64,000 nt of DNA from Pyrinomonadaceae bacterium (GTDB taxonomy: Bacteria; Acidobacteriota; Blastocatellia; Pyrinomonadales; Pyrinomonadaceae): the NCBI GenBank assembly GCA_036277115.1, contig DASUNM010000023.1:1-64000 (forward strand), in the 5' to 3' direction. This document shows positions 1 through 7,328 of this stretch, one piece after another. Numbering within the stretch: the first letter of the stretch is position 1; each line of letters opens with the position of its first letter. Position numbers and translations under genes: made by a program. The notes beneath the pieces are model-generated. The model saw nothing but the letters and a program-made list of their open reading frames with translations, did no database searches and had not been told where the DNA came from.

Positions 1-136
1 TTAGGTCTTAGGTCTTAGGTCTTAGGTCTTAGGTCTTAGGTCTTAGGTCTTAGGTCTTAGGTCTTAGGTCTTAGGTCTTAGGTCTTAGGTCTTAGGTCTT
101 AGGTCTTAGGTCTTAGGTCTTAGGTCTTAGGTCTTA
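1..136. repeat. Perfect heptamer tandem array (TTAGGTC)n
   Basis: The unit TTAGGTC repeats without a single mismatch for 19.4 copies and is cut by the left edge of the window, so the true array may be longer. It ends 12 bases before the ATG of the nucleotidyltransferase gene. Right after it, positions 152-200 hold seven degenerate heptads of the complementary type (consensus AAGACCA), so the two together can fold into a long hairpin. Confidence 0.97.
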
Positions 137-147
137 TATTGGCAGAC

Positions 148-849
148 ATGGAAGACCGGTCAACCAAAATCAAAGACCAAAGTCCAAAGTCCAAAGACCG
201 AATTGCAGCCATCATTCTGGCCGCCGGCCGCTCGCGCCGGATGGGCAAATTCAAACCGCTTCTTCCTTTTGGCCACCAGACTGTAATTGAGTCCTGCGTC
301 AGCAACCTGCGCGCAGCAAGCGTCGCTGAGATCGTTGTCGTGCTTGGACATTCCGCTGAAGCGGTGCGTTATCAACTTAGCGCGGCTTCAGTGGCGTTCG
401 TCACCAATCCGAATCCCGACAGTGAAATGAGTGCTTCGATTGTGCTCGGCGTCGATGCCCTCTCCGACATGGCGCGAGCCGTGTTGATTACGCCGGCTGA
501 CCATCCTGCCATTCATCCCGACACGATCAGACTGTTGATGGAAAAATGGCGCGGCGGCGCCCAGCTCATCCAGCCTGAGTTCCAGGGGAAAGGCGGACAT
601 CCGGTGTTAATCGACCTCAGCTATCGCGACGAACTGAAGCGCCTTGATTCCGGCGCCGGCCTGCGCGGCTTCTTCAACAAACATCGAGCGGACGTGCTTC
701 GGCTGCCCGTCGATTCGCCCTTTGTTGCGCGGGACATGGACACGTGGGAAGATTACTCCGCCTTGCACACGGACTTTTTTGGCCGAAAGCCTGAGGAAAT
801 CACGGACCTTAATGAGCCAACCAACGGCAAACCGAAACGCCTCATCTAA
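148..849 (+). CDS. MobA/MocA-like NTP transferase
   Basis: Predicted 233-residue nucleotidyltransferase of the MobA/MocA type, which transfers a nucleotide from CTP or GTP to a molybdenum-cofactor-like acceptor in the cytoplasm. The NTP-binding signature LAAGRSRRMGK is at residues 24-34, and a PADHP motif near residue 115 sits where the family has its metal-binding Asp. A GGHPVL motif follows, typical of the MocA branch. The ATG at 148 was chosen; TTG at 139 is an alternative. Residues 2-18 are encoded by heptad repeats and lie outside the fold. No molybdoenzyme or XdhC gene is visible nearby, so the substrate is open; another nucleotidyltransferase role is possible. Confidence 0.85.
   Translation: MEDRSTKIKDQSPKSKDRIAAIILAAGRSRRMGKFKPLLPFGHQTVIESCVSNLRAASVAEIVVVLGHSAEAVRYQLSAASVAFVTNPNPDSEMSASIVLGVDALSDMARAVLITPADHPAIHPDTIRLLMEKWRGGAQLIQPEFQGKGGHPVLIDLSYRDELKRLDSGAGLRGFFNKHRADVLRLPVDSPFVARDMDTWEDYSALHTDFFGRKPEEITDLNEPTNGKPKRLI
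152..200. repeat. Degenerate complementary heptad arm inside a gene start
   Basis: Seven consecutive 7-bp units resembling AAGACCA, which is the complement of the AGGTCTT register of the upstream array apart from one base. The arm lies inside the coding region of the nucleotidyltransferase and encodes a Lys/Asp/Ser-rich N-terminal extension ahead of the conserved fold. Confidence 0.75.
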
Positions 850-889
850 GTCCCTGTCAGCCGTCCCGGGCGACGGCGGAGGAAAGAAG

Positions 890-1405
890 ATGTTAACCAT
901 CACCCGAAAGGCCACCGCTATTGCGGTGTTTATTTTTGCGCTGAGTTTCGCGCCGGCAACCGTCGCGCAGGGCGGCGTCGAGTTTTCGATGCGGGCCATT
1001 GACGGCGAGTCCGTCACCTCCCAGAGCTTGCGCGGCGAAGTCGCGGTCCTGGCCTTCGGCGCCTCATGGTTGCCTTTGACTCGCACACAACTGGAAGGCG
1101 TGAAGAAGCTTGCGGATCAATACGCCGGAAAAGGCGTCGCCGTTTATTGGGTGAGTGTTGATTCGGACAATCCCAAATCAAAGAACTACGTTCCCGATGA
1201 CCAACTGCGCGATCTCGCGCGCAAATACAAAGTCACAATCCTGCGCGATCCCGACGGCGTCGCCTCGCGAAAAATGAACGTCGATCAGCTGCCGTCGGTC
1301 GTCATTCTCGACAAACAAGGAAACGTGGCGGCCTCAATGGGCGGCATGGATCCTAATGCCAACTTGACAACACAACTCGCGGCGCGGTTGGATAAGATTC
1401 TATAG
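890..1405 (+). CDS. Exported thioredoxin-fold protein lacking CxxC
   Basis: 171 residues. The ATG at 890 follows a strong GGAGGAAAG ribosome site at 878-886. A Lys/Arg start and hydrophobic stretch (about residues 6-27, ending ATVAQG) look like a Sec signal peptide. The rest resembles the TlpA/AhpC redoxin fold, including a cis-Pro region QLPSVVILD and a C-terminal helix. Where TlpA proteins carry W-C-x-x-C, this one reads W60-L-P-L-T, so both redox cysteines are gone and thiol oxidoreductase activity is unlikely. It may be a binding or structural derivative. It lies 40 bases downstream of the nucleotidyltransferase and 34 upstream of the M16 gene. Confidence 0.8.
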   Translation: MLTITRKATAIAVFIFALSFAPATVAQGGVEFSMRAIDGESVTSQSLRGEVAVLAFGASWLPLTRTQLEGVKKLADQYAGKGVAVYWVSVDSDNPKSKNYVPDDQLRDLARKYKVTILRDPDGVASRKMNVDQLPSVVILDKQGNVAASMGGMDPNANLTTQLAARLDKIL

Positions 1406-1439
1406 TAATCAAATCCAATTAAAGTCGTGAGTTGATTCC

Positions 1440-2843
1440 GTGCAAACTGCTTCCGAAATTCTTAACGCCGATCAGTCTTCAGAAACATTCCGTCGTCACA
1501 GTCCGCCGCCGCTCCAGTCGCGTCCACTGAACATTCCCGCGCCGGTCGAACTAACGCTCGATAATGAACTCCGCGTCGCCGTCGTAAGCGATAACCGTCT
1601 GCCGATCGTCAGCTTTCGTTTGGCATTTGTCGGTGGGGACTCGAATGATCCGCCCGAGCTCGCCGGCCTGAGCGACATGATGTCGCACCTGATGAGCGAA
1701 GGGACCACGAGCCGGACAAGCGTGCAAATTGCCGAAGAGGTTGAGCGACTCGGCGCTACCTTAAGCGTTAACTCCGGTTCGGACTTTGTGACCGTGGGAG
1801 CATCTGCGCTCTCACTTTACGTCGATGAGATCCTCGAGTTGATGGCCGACGTAACTCTGCGTCCTTCGTTTCCGCAAAACGAAATCGATCTGGCGCGCGA
1901 GAACACGAAGCAGATGCTCATCCAGCAGCGGGCCCAACCAAACTTCCTCGCGTCCGAACGGACCGCGAAAGTGATGTTTGGCAATCATCCTTACGCGCGC
2001 ATCTCGCCGACCTCGGCATCCCTGGACGCCATGAACCGGGACATGTTCGTTGACTTTCACCGCACGCGGCTCGTGCCAAACAACGCAGTGATGCTGGTGG
2101 TCGGAGACATTGAAGTTGATGAGATCGTCGCGAAAATCGAAAAGCTGTTTGGTGCCTGGAAACGCGAGACCCTGGCGCAATCAAACTTTCCTGCGTTGCC
2201 GCAACTCTCCGCGCGGAAGGCGTTTTTGGTAGACCGGCCGGGCTCAGCCCAGTCGAACATCGTCATCGCGAATGCCGGCATCACCCGCACCAGTCCGGAT
2301 TACTTCCCAATGCTGGTGATGCATACAGTACTGGGCGCCAACGCCTCGTCGCGGCTCTTCATGAACCTGCGCGAAGAAAAAGGCTACACCTACGGCGCGT
2401 ATTCAAATGTTGATGCGCGCCGTCTGGCCGGCACCTTCCGCGTTTCCGCCGAAGTACGCACGCCCGTTACGGGCGCGTCGCTGCATGAGTTTTTTGTTGA
2501 ACTCGAACGCATTCGCAACGAGCGTGTTCCGGATGAAGAACTGGGGAATGCGAAATCCTATCTGGCCGGGGTTTTTCCGATTCGCATCGAAACGCAGGAT
2601 GGCTTAATCGATCAACTTACCGGAGTGAGGATGTATGACTTGCCATCCGATTACCTGCACACGTATCGCGATAAGGTTAATGCCGTAACCGCAGAGGAAG
2701 TTCAGCGCGTCGCCCAGCAACATGTGACGCCTGACCGCGCGGTGATTGTCGTGGTGGGCGATGCGGCCGAAGTTGAAAGCCAGCTGCGCGACTATGCGGA
2801 TCAGATTGAGTTTTACGACACAGAAGGAAACAAAACGAGGTAG
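1440..2843 (+). CDS. M16-family peptidase-like protein, probably inactive
   Basis: 467-residue protein with the two-lobed architecture of M16 (insulinase/processing peptidase) proteins; the second lobe has the REEKGYTYGAYS signature near residue 310. The GTG at 1440 is the annotated start. In active M16 subunits the first lobe carries HxxEH followed by FxGT; here the aligned residues 79-83 read D-M-M-S-H followed by EGT, so the first His and catalytic Glu are lost. This matches the non-catalytic partner of two-gene M16 pairs, but no catalytic subunit is in the window. No clear signal peptide is seen, although the Pro-rich N-terminus (SPPPLQSRP) suggests a trimmed leader. Zinc proteolysis by this chain alone is not expected. 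Confidence 0.85.
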   Translation: MQTASEILNADQSSETFRRHSPPPLQSRPLNIPAPVELTLDNELRVAVVSDNRLPIVSFRLAFVGGDSNDPPELAGLSDMMSHLMSEGTTSRTSVQIAEEVERLGATLSVNSGSDFVTVGASALSLYVDEILELMADVTLRPSFPQNEIDLARENTKQMLIQQRAQPNFLASERTAKVMFGNHPYARISPTSASLDAMNRDMFVDFHRTRLVPNNAVMLVVGDIEVDEIVAKIEKLFGAWKRETLAQSNFPALPQLSARKAFLVDRPGSAQSNIVIANAGITRTSPDYFPMLVMHTVLGANASSRLFMNLREEKGYTYGAYSNVDARRLAGTFRVSAEVRTPVTGASLHEFFVELERIRNERVPDEELGNAKSYLAGVFPIRIETQDGLIDQLTGVRMYDLPSDYLHTYRDKVNAVTAEEVQRVAQQHVTPDRAVIVVVGDAAEVESQLRDYADQIEFYDTEGNKTR

Positions 2844-2955
2844 GACGCAAAACGGTAGGAGCCAAGAGGTAGGTGCAATGGAGTAAAGCTCTCGGCTCTT
2901 AGCTCTTACGTCTTCGCTCTTGCCTCTTTGCGCTTGCCTCTTTGCTTCTATCCGC
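2838..2955. repeat. Inverted heptad array between convergent genes
   Basis: The gap between the convergent M16 and rel genes is almost entirely 7-bp periodic. The right half (2891-2953) consists of units like CTTNGCT; the left half (2838-2890) carries purine-rich complements such as AGCCAAG. The halves could pair as a long imperfect hairpin and might act as a bidirectional terminator, but there is no clean T-run. Confidence 0.65.
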
Positions 2956-5139
2956 CTACACCGCTCCCTGAAGACGCTCGACATCAAGCACGCCGGGAAC
3001 GCTCTTGATTGAACTTGTCACCTTGTCCAGGTGCTTCACGTCGAAGACTTCCACAGTCACTTCGATACGGCCCTTCTGATCAGGCCCAATGGATGCGCGG
3101 GCGTCGCGGATGCCCGTTCTCATGTCCGAAATCGCGCCCGTGATACCGGCAATCATGCCGGTCCGATTCTCCGTCGTCGCCAATAGTTTCACCGCATAGG
3201 CCGTCTTTTCGGGCCGCGAAGCCCATTCAACGTTCACGATTCGTTCAGGGTTAATCATGAGTTGTTGCACGTTCTTGCAACGCTTGGTATGCACCGCCAC
3301 GCCCTTGCCGCGGGTGATGTAGCCGATGATGTCCTCGCCATGGAGCGGATTACAACAGCGGGCGCGGTTTACCATCAAATCCTCAACGCCACGCACGACG
3401 ATCGCGCCATCGCCGCCGAGCAACCGCCGCACCGCGCGCACGCCGCTCCGCAGTTTTGATTCTTTCTGTTGGGCCAGCGCCTCGAATTTTTCAGGCCCAA
3501 GATACTTCGCAATGATGTTCCGCGGCACGATCTTTCCATAACCCATCGCCGCCAGCAGATCGTCCGTGCGCCCGTAACCGTATTCGCCGGCGATCCGCTT
3601 CAGGTCGCCGTTACTGTCCGCCAAGAGTTTCTTAAAGGGGATTTGGAACCGACTCGCCTCTTTTTCAAATAGCTTGCGGCCGATTTCGATCGACTCAGCG
3701 CGTTGCTGATCCGCGACCCAGTGCCGGACGCGGTTGCGTGCGCGGGAGGTGACGACGAAATTCAGCCAGTCGCGCGACGGGTGAGCGTTCGGACTAGTCA
3801 GAATCTCAACCACGTCGCCGTTCTGAATTTGCGTTCGCAGGGGCACCATCCGCGTGTTGATGCGCGCGCCGGAAGTGGTATTTCCGACCTCCGAGTGAAT
3901 CATGTAAGCGAAATCGAGAGTGGTCGCGCCGCGCGGCAATTGGATGACTTTGCCCATCGGCGTGAAGGCATAGACGTCTTTCGGATAAAGATCCAGCTTC
4001 AGCGCGTCCATGAACTCGCGCGAGTCTTTCACTTCCTGCGTCCACTCAATCAGCGAGCGCAATAGCGTCATGGCTTCGTCGTCGTCACGCGCGCCGCGCT
4101 TCCCTTCCTTGTATTTCCAGTGCGCGGCCACGCCTTCTTCGGCCACCAGGTGCATTTGTTCAGTCCGAATCTGGACTTCGAACGGTTGCACTTTAGAGCC
4201 GATGACAGACGTGTGCAGCGACTGATACAGATTGTCGCGCGGTGTCGCGATCCAATCCTTGAATCGACCCGGCACCGGTTTCCACGAGTGATGAATCACG
4301 CCCAGCGCGGCATAGCAGTGGCGAATTTCGTTCGGCGTAATCACGCGCGCCGCCACCAGATCGTAAACTTGATCCAAATCAATGGCCTGGGCCTGAAGTT
4401 TTTTCCAGATTGAGTAGATGCGCTTCACGCGCCCTTCAATGCGCACGAAGGGAACATCGGCTTCGCGCATTTGCTGCTCGATCGTCGCGGTCACGTCGTT
4501 CAGGAACGCTTCGTTAGCCGCGCGCCGTTTCTCTAACTGCACAGTGATTTCCCGGTAGTCCTCAGGATGCAGATTGCGGAACGCGAGATCCTCAAGCTCG
4601 CCGCGCAATTTACCCATACCGAGCCGATGCGCAATCGGCGCGTAAATGTCCATCGTCTCCTGGGCGATGCGGCGGCGTTTTTCGGGGCTGAGAAACTCGA
4701 GCGTCCGCATGTTGTGCAGGCGATCGGCCAGTTTGACCAGCACCACGCGCACATCATCGACCATCGCGAGCAGCATCTTGCGCACATTCTCTGCCTGCTG
4801 CTCTTCCCGCGAGACGCTGCTGATGTGCGCAATTTTTGTGAGGCCTTCAACCAGATGAGCGACTTCTTCACCGAAGTATTCGCGAATCGTTTTGGGATCG
4901 GCGAGCGTGTCTTCCACCACGTCGTGCAGCAGACCGGTCGAGACGGAAACCGCATCCATGCGCATGTCGGCGAGGATATTCGCCACTTCCAGCGGATGAA
5001 CGAGGTAGGCTTCGCCCGAAGCGCGCTTCTGGCCCTTGTGCTCGCGGGCCGAGAAAAGATAGGCGCGCCGCAGCAGATTAAGGTCCGCCTGCGGATGGTT
5101 ACGCCGTACCTTCTCAACGATTTCTTCGATGCGAACCAT
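2956..5139 (-). CDS. rel: Bifunctional (p)ppGpp synthetase/hydrolase
   Basis: 727-residue RelA/SpoT homologue that makes and degrades the stringent-response alarmone. The N-terminal HD hydrolase domain keeps His48 and the H72-D73 pair (LLHDVVEDT). The synthetase domain spans about 230-345, with RVKRIYSIWKK, an RFKD motif at 292-295 (the RxKD form typical of bifunctional enzymes), YQSLHT and EVQIRTEQMH. A TGS domain follows at about 388-448, then a Cys-containing region (ARCCNPLHGEDI) and a C-terminal ACT domain. Length and domain order match full-length Rel/SpoT. The gene is last on the minus strand after the TonB cluster but has its own long leader filled by a heptad hairpin. Confidence 0.96.
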   Translation of the reverse strand: MVRIEEIVEKVRRNHPQADLNLLRRAYLFSAREHKGQKRASGEAYLVHPLEVANILADMRMDAVSVSTGLLHDVVEDTLADPKTIREYFGEEVAHLVEGLTKIAHISSVSREEQQAENVRKMLLAMVDDVRVVLVKLADRLHNMRTLEFLSPEKRRRIAQETMDIYAPIAHRLGMGKLRGELEDLAFRNLHPEDYREITVQLEKRRAANEAFLNDVTATIEQQMREADVPFVRIEGRVKRIYSIWKKLQAQAIDLDQVYDLVAARVITPNEIRHCYAALGVIHHSWKPVPGRFKDWIATPRDNLYQSLHTSVIGSKVQPFEVQIRTEQMHLVAEEGVAAHWKYKEGKRGARDDDEAMTLLRSLIEWTQEVKDSREFMDALKLDLYPKDVYAFTPMGKVIQLPRGATTLDFAYMIHSEVGNTTSGARINTRMVPLRTQIQNGDVVEILTSPNAHPSRDWLNFVVTSRARNRVRHWVADQQRAESIEIGRKLFEKEASRFQIPFKKLLADSNGDLKRIAGEYGYGRTDDLLAAMGYGKIVPRNIIAKYLGPEKFEALAQQKESKLRSGVRAVRRLLGGDGAIVVRGVEDLMVNRARCCNPLHGEDIIGYITRGKGVAVHTKRCKNVQQLMINPERIVNVEWASRPEKTAYAVKLLATTENRTGMIAGITGAISDMRTGIRDARASIGPDQKGRIEVTVEVFDVKHLDKVTSSIKSVPGVLDVERLQGAV

Positions 5140-5152
5140 AAAAAAAACAAAA

Positions 5153-5229
5153 ACGTCAGTCGTCAGGTGTCAGTGGTCAGTTGATTAAAAGCAGAGGGCA
5201 ACTGACAACTGACAGCGGACTACTGACGC
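5153..5229. repeat. Inverted heptad array in the rel leader
   Basis: Four to five heptads of type NNGTCAG at 5153-5187 face complementary heptads of type CTGACNN at 5202-5229, separated by about 14 bases. The pair can form a stem of roughly 28 bp with mismatches. It occupies nearly all the sequence between the rel start codon and a candidate -10 box. Confidence 0.8.
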
Positions 5230-5236
5230 CCGATGC

Positions 5237-5242
5237 ATTATA
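5237..5242 (-). promoter_or_regulatory. Candidate -10 box for rel
   Basis: The minus strand reads TATAAT exactly, about 100 bases upstream of the rel start. The -35 region would fall inside the neighbouring palindrome and matches the consensus poorly (TTCGAG at 18-bp spacing). Transcription from here would put the whole heptad hairpin in the 5' leader. Confidence 0.35.
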
Positions 5243-5244
5243 GC

Positions 5245-5286
5245 AAGAGGTGACGTTCGACTCGAACGAGTCTTACGTCACCTCTT
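5245..5286. terminator. Nested palindrome after the TPR lipoprotein gene
   Basis: Perfect 11-bp arms AAGAGGTGACG / CGTCACCTCTT at 5245-5255 and 5276-5286, with a second perfect hairpin (GACTCG-AA-CGAGTC) inside at 5258-5271. It begins 22 bases past the stop of the minus-strand lipoprotein gene, the right place for a terminator, but the following T-run is weak. It could also be a protein-binding palindrome near the rel promoter. Confidence 0.6.
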
Positions 5287-5307
5287 TGGTTTCAGATGAA
5301 ATAGGAA

Positions 5308-6147
5308 CTATGGAGTCGGCGAGGCCGCAGCCGCTTCGGCTGCTTCTTCCTTCTTCCGCCGTTCGTCAGCGAGCTGCGACGCGCGTTTCTGCGCCGTTTC
5401 CGCCTGACGTTCGTATTGTGACGCAGCGGTCGAGTCGCTGTTCATCTTGGCGATCTTGGCGGCTTCAATCAGCAGATTGGTCTTGTAAGACCACGCTGAT
5501 TCGCTGTTCGGATCGTATTTGATGGCCGTCTCAGCCTGTTCCAGACCCCGGGTCACGCACTGTTGGATCTTGTCGAAGTCCTTCGGGTCTTTCGGCTTCT
5601 GATAGTTGGACTTGCCCTCCGCGATAACCTTCACGTCCGGCAACTCGGTAATCTTGAACGAGCAATCCCAATCCTTGCCGGCCAGGATCGCGTACGCCTC
5701 GGCCCGCTTTTCATTCGTCTGGGTCGTGTCGTTAGCGCGCTTCAGAATCCAGTCGCGCAGGTTTGTCTCGTCCTTAATTGCCGAATACAAAACCGAGATT
5801 GCCTTGTAAGCCTCGTCGTTGTTCGGATCGTTTTGCAGGAGGTGCTTGTAAGCCTCGATCGCGTCGCGGGCGCGCTGCACGTTCTCAGGTGAATCAACGC
5901 CTGGCTTGTACTGTTGGTGGATGATGCGCGCAATAAAGATCGGGGCAGTCTTGTTGCTGGGATCGAGCGCCAGCGCGCGTTTGGCATGTTGTTCCGCCTG
6001 ATCGAAGTGGCCTTCTTTATAAGCTTTGGCCGCTTCGTTCAGTTCGTTCTTCGCCCGAACTTTGGCGATAAGGTTGCAGCCCGATCCGACGCTGACGAGC
6101 AAAACCAGGATCGCGATAGCGCAGATCCTGGATTGAGACAATCTCAT
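5308..6147 (-). CDS. TPR-repeat lipoprotein
   Basis: 279 residues from the ATG at 6147, preferred over an upstream ATG at 6162 because GGAGCG sits 8 bases ahead of it. A lipoprotein signal (VSVGSG-C24) is followed by tetratricopeptide-like helices: AAKAYKEGHFDQAEQHAKRA, a second unit around NDPNNDEAYKAIS and a third near YDPNSESAWSY. The C-terminus is a charged Ala/Lys/Glu tail ending in AAAASPTP. It is the last gene after tonB-exbB-exbD-exbD, and TPR lipoproteins in this position may link the energising complex to a partner. Its exact partner cannot be read from the sequence. Confidence 0.82.
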   Translation of the reverse strand: MRLSQSRICAIAILVLLVSVGSGCNLIAKVRAKNELNEAAKAYKEGHFDQAEQHAKRALALDPSNKTAPIFIARIIHQQYKPGVDSPENVQRARDAIEAYKHLLQNDPNNDEAYKAISVLYSAIKDETNLRDWILKRANDTTQTNEKRAEAYAILAGKDWDCSFKITELPDVKVIAEGKSNYQKPKDPKDFDKIQQCVTRGLEQAETAIKYDPNSESAWSYKTNLLIEAAKIAKMNSDSTAASQYERQAETAQKRASQLADERRKKEEAAEAAAASPTP

Positions 6148-6241
6148 TTCAGTTCGCTCCATTTGTGCAAACGTGACGGCGCTTGAGTGCGAGCGAGCCA
6201 GGCGAGCGGAAAATTACGGCGCTGGACGTCACGTCGCGTGA

Positions 6242-6733
6242 TTATGGTAAATCGTCAACCTGCAAGCCGACTGGATTTGCGCCCGCGCCCTTAATCGCAT
6301 CAATCACCTTCACCACGTCGCCGTACTTCAGGGACCGGGGGGCTTTCACAAACACAGTCTTCTCAATCTTCTGATCTTCGGGAAGGTTCGAAGTCTCCAT
6401 GCCGACTTTGTATGCGCGCATTGATTTGCGCAAGTCAAAAGTCTGTTGCAGCTTCGCCGACAGCGCGCTCGGGTCATTCACTGAACCCATCACGTCCTGA
6501 TTCAGTTTGAGCTGCAAATCCTGACCGATGGTCACGACCAGCGTCAGCGGATTCGGTTTCAACTGGCTAACATCCTCGTTCGGATCCCGTTGGGTTGGAA
6601 TGTCAGCTTTGAAGCGGCTGGGCTTCAACGGCGTCACGACCATGAAGATGATCAGCAACACCAACAGAACGTCGATCAGCGGCGTCACGTTGATATATGG
6701 TTCCGCTTGACCCTTGGCAGTTTGCATTGACAT
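6242..6733 (-). CDS. exbD: ExbD/TolR-type protein, second copy
   Basis: 163-residue single-pass inner-membrane protein of the ExbD/TolR proton-channel family. The N-terminal segment PYINVTPLIDVLLVLLIIFM carries the membrane Asp that is protonated in the family. The periplasmic domain ends in KYGDVVKVIDAIKGAGANP, the usual ExbD C-terminal motif. GAGGG lies 8 bases ahead of the ATG. Compared with the upstream paralogue it has an insert of about 25 residues (around LRKSMRAYKVGMETSNLPED), so the two copies are diverged and could assemble as a heteromer. Confidence 0.93.
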   Translation of the reverse strand: MSMQTAKGQAEPYINVTPLIDVLLVLLIIFMVVTPLKPSRFKADIPTQRDPNEDVSQLKPNPLTLVVTIGQDLQLKLNQDVMGSVNDPSALSAKLQQTFDLRKSMRAYKVGMETSNLPEDQKIEKTVFVKAPRSLKYGDVVKVIDAIKGAGANPVGLQVDDLP

Positions 6734-6765
6734 AGCGTTACCCTCTAATTACCTCAACCGGCGTC

Positions 6766-7242
6766 TTAGGTCGCCGCGCCTTTCTTCTTCTTGTCCGCGA
6801 CCAGCCCAATCTTGTCTATGCCTTTTTCGCGGACCGCGTTGATGACCTTGACTACCTCGCCGTAGCTCACGTTGACGCCGCTCTTGACGTAAACGATCCG
6901 GTCTTCTTCCTTCTTGGTCTGCAGCGCTTTTTCGACCTGCGTCTTCAGGTCATCCATGTTTACCTTCTTCTTGCCCAGGTAAACCTCAGTCGCTTCCGGC
7001 GTACACTGCGGACTGTCCGGCGGCCGGCAAACCACCGACACGATCACGGACGTCTCTTTATTGATTGCCTGATCCTCGTCAGGGTTCTTCAGGTCGCGCG
7101 GAATCGGGACCGTAATGCCCTGTTGCAAGAACGGCGTCACCACCATGAAGATGATCAGAAGCACCAACATGATGTCGACCATCGGCGTGACGTTAATCTC
7201 GGATTGAAATCCGCTCTTGTCGCCTCCAGCCTGCATGCTCAT
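6766..7242 (-). CDS. exbD: ExbD/TolR-type protein, first copy
   Basis: 158 residues. A short cytoplasmic start leads into the membrane segment INVTPMVDIMLVLLIIFMV with its conserved Asp, then a periplasmic domain ending YGEVVKVINAVREKGIDKIG and a Lys-rich tail. AAGGAG precedes the ATG. It works with ExbB to turn the proton gradient into movement of TonB. A loop with two Cys (VCRPPDSPQCTPE) distinguishes it from the downstream paralogue and may form a disulfide. Confidence 0.94.
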   Translation of the reverse strand: MSMQAGGDKSGFQSEINVTPMVDIMLVLLIIFMVVTPFLQQGITVPIPRDLKNPDEDQAINKETSVIVSVVCRPPDSPQCTPEATEVYLGKKKVNMDDLKTQVEKALQTKKEEDRIVYVKSGVNVSYGEVVKVINAVREKGIDKIGLVADKKKKGAAT

Positions 7243-7328
7243 GGTAAATCTCCTTTCGCCGCGAACGTCGCGCGGCGCAAAGGCCAGCCCGGCCGACGCC
7301 GCGCTGACCAGCTTCCTTCAGACTTCAA

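Noticed and set aside
1..136. Reading the TTAGGTC array as a telomere
   Set aside because: The unit differs from known telomere repeats, a normal bacterial gene follows at once, and similar 7-bp arrays occur at internal sites of the window. The array is also at the arbitrary window edge.
4567..5184. 205-codon open frame antisense to rel
   Set aside because: It lies fully opposite the conserved HD-domain coding region and has no ribosome site or family features; long antisense frames are expected in GC-rich coding DNA.
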